Part shown: in pieces, positions 1-4,682 of the stretch
Numbering within the stretch: the stretch's first letter is position 1
Layout: every line of letters begins with the position of its first letter
Assembly: GCA_016928605.1 (NCBI GenBank)
Contig: JAFGKN010000387.1
Location: 1 to 8,032, forward strand
Length of the DNA: 8,032 bases
Source: Planctomycetota bacterium
GTDB lineage: Bacteria; Planctomycetota; UBA8108
Reading direction: 5' to 3'
The notes under the pieces: model-generated
Database searches by the model: none
Seen by the model: only the letters and a program-made list of their open reading frames with translations
Told to the model about the DNA's origin: nothing
Translations under genes and position numbers: made by a program

Positions 1-252
1 ACGCGGCTGCCGATGCGGCTGCCGATGCGGCTGCCGATGCGGATGCGGTTCGTGCGGCGGTGGCGGTAGCGGTGGCTGTGGCCGTGCCCGTGGCGGTTGC
101 GGTTGCCGACGCGGCTGCGGCTGCCGACGCGGATGCCGATGCGGATGCCGATGCCGACGCGGCTGCGGCTGCCGACGCGGATGCCGATGCGGATGCCGAT
201 GCAGATGCCGATGCAGATGCGGTTGCGGTTGCCGACGCGGCTGCGGCTGCAG
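1..252. repeat. Degenerate hexanucleotide tandem array 3' of kdsA
   Basis: The whole stretch divides into 42 consecutive 6-bp units in one unbroken register. The commonest units are atgcgg, atgccg, ctgcgg, ctgccg, acgcgg, ttgcgg and ttgccg, so the core is roughly N-T/C-G-C-G/C-G. Units around 49-90 are the most diverged. Higher-order structure is visible: the units at 115-153 recur almost unchanged 48 bp later at 163-201, and a 24-bp block at 97-120 recurs exactly at 223-246. The array ends 3 bp before the kdsA stop codon at 256-258 and continues off the left edge. On the minus strand it contains no ATG, GTG or TTG, so no leftward gene starts inside it. Plus-strand frames through it give only Ala-Asp, Arg-Met-Pro-Leu or Cys-Gly-Arg strings and run antisense into kdsA, so I treat it as non-coding. 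Confidence 0.9.
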
Positions 253-255
253 CCC

Positions 256-1104
256 TCAGCTCCCGGAGCCGCGGGCGACGCGGTCGATCGCCACGAGCTG
301 GCGCAGCAGCGGCTCGAGGTCCTCGAGCCTCAGGCTGTTCGGACCGTCGCAGAGCGCGCTGTCGGGATCCGGGTGGACCTCGAAGAAAAAGCCATCGCAG
401 CCGGCGCCTGCGGCGGCGCGCGCGAGGAAGGGGATCAGCTCGCGGTTCCCTCCGCTTCGGTCGCCGAGCGCTCCGGGGCGCTGCACGCTGTGCGTCGCGT
501 CGAAGATGATCGGGATCCCCAGACCGCGGATGGCGGGAAAGGAGCGGAAGTCGTTGACGAGATCGCCGTGGCCGAAGCAGCTCCCTCTCTCGGTCACGAT
601 GACGCCGGGCGTGGAAGGCCCCGTCGCCGCCGCGACCCGGTGAGGCACGCCGGAGGGCGCGAGGAACTGGCCCTTCTTGATGTTGACGATCCGGCCCGTC
701 TCTCCGGCCGCCGCGAGGAGGTCGTTCTGCCGGCAGAGGAACGCCGGGATCTGGATGATGTCGGCCACCTCAGCCGCGCGGCGGGCCTCCTCCGGAGAGT
801 GGACGTCGGTGGTGACGGCCAGAGCCGTCTCCTCTCTCACGCTCCTCAGCCAGGCCAGCCCCTGCTCGATGCCGGGCCCCCGGTAGGATCGGTGGGAGGA
901 TCGATTCGCCTTGTCGTACGAGCCCTTGAAGACGAAGGTAGCGGGCAGCGACCGAGAGAGCCGCTCGACCTCGCGCGCGATCTCGAGGACGAGCCCCTCG
1001 CTTTCGAGAGTGTCCGGTCCCGTGATGATCAGAAGCGGCGCATCTCCGCCCACCGCCACCCTCGTCGCCTCGATGCGCGTCGTCAACAGCGGCTGGATGC
1101 TCAT
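256..1104 (-). CDS. kdsA: 3-deoxy-8-phosphooctulonate synthase (Kdo-8-phosphate synthase)
   Basis: This cytoplasmic TIM-barrel enzyme condenses phosphoenolpyruvate with D-arabinose 5-phosphate to give Kdo-8-phosphate, the precursor of the Kdo joining lipid A to LPS core. At 282 residues it has the normal family length. Visible signatures are GPDTLESE at 29-36, the arabinose-5-phosphate motif KANRSS at 65-70, IIQIPAFLCRQ at 116-126, VNIKKGQFLAP at 140-150, DATHSVQ at 202-208, HPDP at 244-247 and CDGP at 252-255. Three of the four metal-ligand positions of the metallo enzymes are kept (His205, Glu242, Asp253). The fourth, Cys in metal-dependent enzymes and Asn in the E. coli type, is Asp31 here. 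The ATG overlaps the stop codon of the upstream gene as ATGA, and AGGAGG lies 7 nt before it, so the start is well supported. It is probably co-transcribed and translationally coupled with that gene. The function is confident; metal dependence is not. Confidence 0.96.
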   Translation of the reverse strand: MSIQPLLTTRIEATRVAVGGDAPLLIITGPDTLESEGLVLEIAREVERLSRSLPATFVFKGSYDKANRSSHRSYRGPGIEQGLAWLRSVREETALAVTTDVHSPEEARRAAEVADIIQIPAFLCRQNDLLAAAGETGRIVNIKKGQFLAPSGVPHRVAAATGPSTPGVIVTERGSCFGHGDLVNDFRSFPAIRGLGIPIIFDATHSVQRPGALGDRSGGNRELIPFLARAAAGAGCDGFFFEVHPDPDSALCDGPNSLRLEDLEPLLRQLVAIDRVARGSGS

Positions 1105-2147
1105 GACGGGCCCTCCTCGCCCCCTCCGCGGTCAGCGCGCGCTCGCGCCGCGACCGGCCGCTCTCGCGCTATCAGGAGATCGCCTGCGGCCTCGCGGATA
1201 TCCTCGACGCTCACCAGGTGCTCGATGAGGCTCGCCGGAATCGCCTCCATCCCGTTGAAGCTGCCAGCCAGCGCGCCGGCCGCCGCCAGCAGCGCGTCGA
1301 CCCTCCCTCCCAGACGCAGGCAGAGCGAGACCGTCTCCTCGAAGCTGTTGGGAGTCTTGAGGAAGTGGTAGAGCGCCAGGAAGAAGGGCTGGATCACGTA
1401 GTCGCTCACTCCGTCATCTCGGGGGAGGTAGAGAGGATCCGCCAGCACGGACTCGATGATCTCGCGAGCGCGGAGATCGCTCTGGGAGAGGAGCCTGGGG
1501 ACATCGAGAACCGCCTCGGCGAGAGGCTCGTGAAACGCGCCGGCGGCCTGCGATACGCGGTCGAGAAAGGGGCCGAGAATCAGCTCGTCGCTGACGAGGT
1601 TGGACGCGATGGCCGCAGCAAGGCCGGCTCCCGCTCCGACGACGCGGGGGTCGTTGTGCGTCACGCGCGTGACCCGCTCCGCGTCGCGAGGGATCCTCTC
1701 CGGCGAAGCGCAGTCCCAGAGCCCGACGGGGATGGCACGGCTGAGCGCGCCGCAGCTCGCGCGGCCGGCCGGCAGGCCGCTTTCCCTCCAGTCCACGGCT
1801 CCCCGCACCAGCTCGTGCATCGCCTCCGAGGTGTCCGGATCGGCATCGACCACCGTCAGATCGCGCCAGAGAGGTATCAGGTAATCGACCACGAGATCGC
1901 CGCGCACCTCGCCTCCCTCGAGGATGGCCCGGCTGACCGCCAGCGCCGTCTGAGTCTCGTCGGTGATCTGCCCCGGAGGAAAGCAGCCCCTGGCGTCGCG
2001 CTCGAAGGATTCCGTCAGCGGCCGCGCCACCGACTCGAGAAAGCCGCGGGAGTAGTCCTTGTAAGGGAAGCCGAGCGCGTCGCCGACGGCAGCGCCCAGA
2101 AAGGCGGCTCGAAACCGGGAGTCGAATCTCTCTCCGCTGGTTCTCAT
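1101..2147 (-). CDS. ADP-ribosylglycohydrolase-family protein (DraG/ARH-like) with altered metal motifs
   Basis: A 348-residue protein of the all-helical ADP-ribosylglycohydrolase family. Canonical members use a two-metal site to remove ADP-ribose from proteins, for example DraG on nitrogenase reductase. The fold is recognisable from LGAAVGDALG at 17-26, PGQITDETQTAL at 58-69, VTHNDP at 162-167 and GGRVDALLAAAGALAG at 280-295. Compared with DraG as I recall it, TDDT has become TDET (residues 62-65), HNHP has become HNDP, and the C-terminal GGDxDT has become GGRVDA, losing one Asp and the Thr. The GNGA-type motif also seems to be SCGA at 131-134. The enzyme may therefore be inactive, bind metal differently or act on another substrate. 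The ATG at 2147 was chosen because family similarity begins about 7 residues later; its Shine-Dalgarno is weak. The stop overlaps the kdsA start (ATGA), so the two form an operon. Family membership is firm; substrate and activity are unknown. Confidence 0.85.
   Translation of the reverse strand: MRTSGERFDSRFRAAFLGAAVGDALGFPYKDYSRGFLESVARPLTESFERDARGCFPPGQITDETQTALAVSRAILEGGEVRGDLVVDYLIPLWRDLTVVDADPDTSEAMHELVRGAVDWRESGLPAGRASCGALSRAIPVGLWDCASPERIPRDAERVTRVTHNDPRVVGAGAGLAAAIASNLVSDELILGPFLDRVSQAAGAFHEPLAEAVLDVPRLLSQSDLRAREIIESVLADPLYLPRDDGVSDYVIQPFFLALYHFLKTPNSFEETVSLCLRLGGRVDALLAAAGALAGSFNGMEAIPASLIEHLVSVEDIREAAGDLLIARERPVAARARADRGGGEEGPS
1112..1117 (-). promoter_or_regulatory. Strong Shine-Dalgarno of kdsA inside the upstream gene
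   Basis: On the minus strand the bases read AGGAGG, 7 nt before the kdsA ATG. The site lies in the last codons of the ADP-ribosylglycohydrolase-family gene, whose Gly/Glu-rich C-terminal tail is partly dictated by this G-rich stretch. It fixes the kdsA start and suggests that ribosomes finishing the upstream gene can restart here. Confidence 0.8.
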
Positions 2148-2173
2148 CGCTTCGCTCGAGGGGGTGCCTGAGC

Positions 2174-2190
2174 CGGCCCGCCGCGGGCCG
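2174..2190 (-). promoter_or_regulatory. GC-only hairpin in the 5' leader of the hydrolase-kdsA mRNA
   Basis: A perfect 7-bp inverted repeat (cggcccg / cgggccg) with a 3-nt loop lies 27 nt before the hydrolase start codon and just downstream of the candidate start of transcription. It has no T-run, so it is not a classical terminator. In the mRNA it would form a very stable stem that could tune stability or initiation. The structure is seen directly; the role is inferred, and such stems also arise by chance in GC-rich DNA. Confidence 0.35.
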
Positions 2191-2201
2191 CGGCCGCCCG
2201 C

Positions 2202-2229
2202 ATGATAGCTGATTTCCGGAGCGTGAGAA
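2202..2229 (-). promoter_or_regulatory. Candidate sigma-70-type promoter for the hydrolase-kdsA operon
   Basis: On the minus strand TATCAT (2207-2202, 5 of 6 matches to TATAAT) is preceded by TTCTCA (2229-2224, 4 of 6 matches to TTGACA) at a 16-bp spacing. It sits in a local patch of lower GC in an otherwise very GC-rich intergenic region. Transcription would start near 2195 and leave a leader of about 48 nt containing the hairpin at 2174-2190. Confidence 0.4.
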
Positions 2230-2297
2230 GGGCGCACCGCTGCGAGAGCCCTCGAGAAGTGCCGGCGAAGGGCTGGTAAGCGCGCCCGCGCCCTGGT

Positions 2298-2317
2298 GCC
2301 GGTGCAGCCGCACTGGC
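2298..2317 (+). promoter_or_regulatory. Hairpin in the divergent intergenic region
   Basis: The bases form an 8-bp stem (gccggtgc / gcactggc, one G-U wobble) around a 4-nt loop (agcc). It lies about 150 bp before the rightward operon and upstream of the candidate rightward promoter, so in that model it is not in the mRNA. It could instead be a DNA operator or belong to a longer transcript. No known riboswitch was recognised. Confidence 0.2.
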
Positions 2318-2428
2318 GAACCCCCACGGGGCCCGTTCGCCGCCTGCGCCCGGCCGTGGTAGGCTTGGGCGGGGATCTCGTGGCGGCGCGCCTCCCGGGC
2401 GCCGGCCGCTGCGTTTCGAGTCTGCGGA

Positions 2429-2457
2429 TTGACTCCAGCACGCCGGGTGGATAAGAG
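2429..2457 (+). promoter_or_regulatory. Candidate promoter for the rightward operon, giving a near-leaderless mRNA
   Basis: TTGACT at 2429-2434 matches the -35 consensus in 5 of 6 positions. A -10 element could be GATAAG at 2450-2455 (4 of 6, 15-bp spacing) or TAAGAG at 2452-2457 (3 of 6, 17-bp spacing). Either choice puts the transcription start within a few bases of the ATG at 2466. The mRNA would then be leaderless or nearly so, consistent with the poor Shine-Dalgarno of the first gene. The -10 is weak, so this is tentative. Confidence 0.3.
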
Positions 2458-2465
2458 ATCCAGAG

Positions 2466-2684
2466 ATGGAAAGCGAACCTCGCCTCTTCGGGGAAGTGGC
2501 TCTCGAGATGGGATTCGTCAGCATCCCGCAGCTCTACGAGGCGCTCACCGTCCAGGCGAGATACGAGGTCCGCTCGGAGCCCTACAAGTTCCTCGGGGAG
2601 ATCCTGATCGAGCTGGGCTACATGACGGAGAAGCAGGTGCTGGAGGTCCTCAATGTCATGCACGCGACCGAGGAGGTCTTCTGA
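2466..2684 (+). CDS. Stand-alone MshEN/GspE N-terminal-like small protein
   Basis: A 72-residue soluble protein made almost wholly of two copies of a 24-residue motif of the MshEN (GspE/PilB N-terminal) type. Copy 1 is residues 7-30 (LFGEVALEMG then LYEAL and Q30). Copy 2 is residues 42-65 (FLGEILIELG then VLEVL). In both copies the Gly at motif positions 3 and 10 and the aliphatic positions 6, 7, 12, 17 and 21 line up. In type II secretion and type IV pilus ATPases, MshEN domains can bind cyclic di-GMP. Here the first-position Arg is Leu or Phe in both copies (with a basic residue one place earlier), the closing Gln survives only in copy 1, and the spacer is 11 rather than about 5 residues. 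There is no ATPase domain, signal peptide or membrane segment. It heads the operon and overlaps the lipoprotein frame if that gene starts at 2653. Its role is unknown. Confidence 0.8.
   Translation: MESEPRLFGEVALEMGFVSIPQLYEALTVQARYEVRSEPYKFLGEILIELGYMTEKQVLEVLNVMHATEEVF
2642..2646 (+). promoter_or_regulatory. Shine-Dalgarno-like site before the only in-frame lipoprotein ATG
   Basis: GGAGG is followed by 6 nt and then the ATG at 2653. The spacing is ideal, but the site lies within the coding sequence of the preceding small protein, where it also encodes Leu-Glu-Val, so a chance match is possible. It is the main support for the upstream start of the lipoprotein gene. Confidence 0.45.
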
Positions 2685-3450
2685 GCGGCGCTCCGGCTCG
2701 CGCCGCGATGCTCGCGGCAGACCGCCTACGTTCGGCGCATCGCCCACCGCAGGCAGAGCATCGCCATCTCCCGGTGAATGGCGCTGCCGCGGCGGCGGCA
2801 TCGGCTCTCGCCTCGGCGCGGCTCTCGCCGCCGCGGCCCTGGTCTCCCTGGCGGGCTGCGCGTCGCAGGCGCGCGTGCATCCGAGATTCGATGCGCTCCG
2901 GCCGCGGGTCATCGACGTGCGGCCGGTGGAGAACGAGACGGTGCGCCCCCTCGACAGGGTCTCCTTCGGCGGGCTCGCCCAGCGCTTGATCACCGGACCG
3001 CGCGAGTACGACGTGCCCGGGCTTCTCCACCACGCGCTGCTCAAGGTCCTCGAGGAGAAGGGGTACGGCGCGGAGACGGGACTCTCGGTCGCGCACTCCC
3101 CCGGCGTCGATTTCCGCCTTCCCAGCGAAGGGGCGATCGATACGCCGTTCGACGCGGTCCTCTTCACCAGGATCCTGAGCTGGTCCGTCAGCCGCGTCAC
3201 GACGACGAGGGTGTCCCTGGGACTGCGCGTCGAGCTCTACGCGGTCCCGGGAGGCGAGCTGCTTTTCGATCACGAGCTGAAGGGCTTCATCGAGGACGAG
3301 GACCCCGCCTCCGACGGGACGTTCCTGGCGCCGGGCCTGCGCCGCGTGGCCTACCGCGCGCTCGCCGATCTTCCGCGCTGCGAGGATCCGCCGGGAAATC
3401 CCTCCCTCGCCTCGGGCCGCCGGAGCGGCCGGCGGGCCGTGGCCGAGTGA
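2653..3450 (+). CDS. Outer-membrane lipoprotein of unknown function, start uncertain
   Basis: The frame contains a clear lipoprotein signal: basic residues, then a hydrophobic stretch LGAALAAAALVSLAGC with the lipobox LAGC (Cys69 if translation starts at 2653). Ala at +2 predicts outer-membrane sorting. The mature part of about 195 residues has alternating beta-like segments (RVIDVRPVEN near 84-93, DAVLFTRILSW near 165-175, VSLGLRVELYAV near 183-194, GELLFDHEL near 197-205). This recalls small GNA1162-like or LptE-like envelope lipoproteins, but only as a loose resemblance. The only standard in-frame start before the signal is ATG 2653, preceded by GGAGG; it adds an odd Arg/Ser/Pro-rich extension of about 50 residues and overlaps the upstream gene by 32 bp. 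A compact signal peptide would result if ATG 2778 were used with a one-base shift. It lies 7 bp before lpxK, so a role in LPS assembly is plausible but inferred. Confidence 0.75.
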   Translation: MSCTRPRRSSERRSGSRRDARGRPPTFGASPTAGRASPSPGEWRCRGGGIGSRLGAALAAAALVSLAGCASQARVHPRFDALRPRVIDVRPVENETVRPLDRVSFGGLAQRLITGPREYDVPGLLHHALLKVLEEKGYGAETGLSVAHSPGVDFRLPSEGAIDTPFDAVLFTRILSWSVSRVTTTRVSLGLRVELYAVPGGELLFDHELKGFIEDEDPASDGTFLAPGLRRVAYRALADLPRCEDPPGNPSLASGRRSGRRAVAE

Positions 3451-3457
3451 GCCCGTC

Positions 3458-4549
3458 ATGTCGACGCAGCAGATAGCGGAGGGCTCCGGCCCGGGCGCGG
3501 CGGCCGGCCGCGGGGCGGCGTGGCGGCGGCTGGGTGTCCTCCTCCTCCCTGTGTCCTGGATCTATGGCGCCGCCGTCATCGCGCGCCGAGCTGCCTGGAG
3601 AGGCCGCGCGATCGCGCTGCCCGCCCCGGTGGTCAGCGTGGGGAACATCACGTGCGGCGGCACGGGGAAGACGCCGACCGTCGAGATGGTCGCCCGCGAT
3701 CTCGTCGCCCTCGGGTGGCAGCCCGCCATCCTGAGCCGGGGATACGGCGCGGGAACCGCACCGGGCGCGGATCCTCCATCCTCCGATCCGCCCCCCAACG
3801 ACGAGCACCGGATCCTGGCGGCAAACCTCCCCGGCGTGCATCACTTCCAGGGACCGGACCGCGTCCGCAGCGGCCGGCGGGCCATCTCCAGCGGCGCGAA
3901 CATCCTCGTCCTCGACGACGGCTTCCAGCACATCCGGCTGCGCAGAGACCTCGACATCGCGCTCGTGGACGCGCTCAATCCCTTCGGCGGCGGCCGGCTC
4001 CTCCCCGCCGGCCTTCTTCGCGAGCCTGTGGGAAGCCTGCGCTGCGCGGATCTCCTCGCCGTCACTCGCTGCGATCTCGCTGGCCCGGAGGAAGTCGAGC
4101 GGCTCGTCGATCGACTCTCCCGCAGGTTTCCATCGCTGCCCCTCATCCGGCTCAGGACCCGGCCTCTCCTCTGGGTCGATCTCGACGGCGGCGAGGCGGA
4201 TCCGCGCGCTCTCGAGGGCCAGCGCGTCCTCGCCTTCTGCGGCATCGGAAACCCAGAGGCCTTCCGCCGGCAGATCCTGGCGCTCGGCGTCGAGCTGGCC
4301 GGCTGGCGAGCGTTCCGCGACCATCACCGCTATACGCGGCGGGACCTCGAAGGCCTCCAGAGGGAGGCTCTGCGAGTGGGCGCGGACGCTCTGGTCATGA
4401 CGCAGAAGGACGCCGTGAAGATCGCCGCCGAGGAGTCAGCCGAGGGGTCTCGCGCCCAGCGCTGGCTTTTCCTGAAGATCTCGCAGACGATCGAGTCCGG
4501 CGAGGATATCTACCGGAGCGCGCTGCAGAAGCTGGGCTCCCCGCCGTGA
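3458..4549 (+). CDS. lpxK: Tetraacyldisaccharide 4'-kinase (lipid A 4'-kinase)
   Basis: LpxK transfers the gamma-phosphate of ATP to the 4' position of the tetraacyldisaccharide 1-phosphate, giving lipid IVA, at the inner face of the inner membrane. The 363-residue length is close to normal. An N-terminal hydrophobic helix (about 24-42) is followed by the P-loop GGTGKTPT at 67-74, SRGYG at 93-97, NDE at 114-116 (usually GDE), DDGFQH at 153-158, RDLDIALVD at 163-171, the PAGLLREP segment at 183-190, DHHRYT at 288-293 and TQKDAVKI at 315-322. These include the Asp and His residues implicated in catalysis and Mg-ATP binding. The first 20 or so residues are a Gly/Ala-rich extension before the usual start of similarity, and no better start lies downstream. 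The gene starts 7 bp after the lipoprotein stop with only a weak Shine-Dalgarno, so it is probably translated as part of that operon. It is the most secure call in the rightward operon. Confidence 0.96.
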   Translation: MSTQQIAEGSGPGAAAGRGAAWRRLGVLLLPVSWIYGAAVIARRAAWRGRAIALPAPVVSVGNITCGGTGKTPTVEMVARDLVALGWQPAILSRGYGAGTAPGADPPSSDPPPNDEHRILAANLPGVHHFQGPDRVRSGRRAISSGANILVLDDGFQHIRLRRDLDIALVDALNPFGGGRLLPAGLLREPVGSLRCADLLAVTRCDLAGPEEVERLVDRLSRRFPSLPLIRLRTRPLLWVDLDGGEADPRALEGQRVLAFCGIGNPEAFRRQILALGVELAGWRAFRDHHRYTRRDLEGLQREALRVGADALVMTQKDAVKIAAEESAEGSRAQRWLFLKISQTIESGEDIYRSALQKLGSPP

Positions 4550-4582
4550 AGCTCTGCGGGGCGCCGGAGTGAAACCGATCAA

Positions 4583-4666
4583 GCGGAGGGAAGACCGGAG
4601 CGGGAGAGGAAGAGGAAGAGGGACAAGGAGCGGGAGCGGGCGCGGGAGTGGGATCGGGAGAGGGAG
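4583..4666 (+). repeat. Purine-rich hexanucleotide tandem array in the convergent gap
   Basis: Fourteen 6-bp units in one register fill most of the gap between the lpxK stop and the stop of the leftward HEAT-like gene. Units include gcggag, ccggag, cgggag, aggaag, agggac, aaggag, tgggat and agggag, so the consensus is roughly N-G/N-G-G-A/N-G. The plus strand is almost all purine with many closely spaced GGG runs, so a G-quadruplex or R-loop is possible. Both flanking genes converge on it and I see no classical hairpin terminator in the 133-bp gap, so the array might help separate or end the two transcripts; that is inference. It is a different sequence from the array at 1-252 but has the same period and the same position just after stop codons. 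Confidence 0.85.
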
Positions 4667-4682
4667 CGCAATCCGCGAGGTT

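Larger units (their letters stand above)
2148..2465. other. Divergent intergenic region between the two LPS operons
   Basis: This 318-bp gap separates the leftward hydrolase-kdsA pair from the rightward operon ending in lpxK. I see no convincing gene in it. It contains candidate promoters facing both ways and two GC-rich hairpins, listed separately. Open frames crossing it, such as the long leftward frame reaching 3200, are Arg/Pro-rich extensions or shadows with no family features. Confidence 0.7.

Noticed and set aside
60..509. Plus-strand Ala-Asp repeat protein frame from the hexamer array
   Set aside because: It is a direct translation of the 6-bp repeat followed by sequence antisense to kdsA; no start signal or domain supports it.
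97..1371. Long plus-strand frame (424 residues) running from the hexamer array antisense through kdsA
   Set aside because: It begins in simple repeats and is Arg-rich with no family features, while the opposite strand encodes an unmistakable KdsA.
2191..2465. Riboswitch or structured RNA in the divergent gap
   Set aside because: One modest hairpin is present but no recognised aptamer core, and high GC makes chance stems common.
2148..3200. N-terminal extension of the hydrolase-family frame up to 3200 on the minus strand
   Set aside because: It is antisense to the small protein and lipoprotein, is Arg/Pro-rich, and family similarity starts right after the ATG at 2147.
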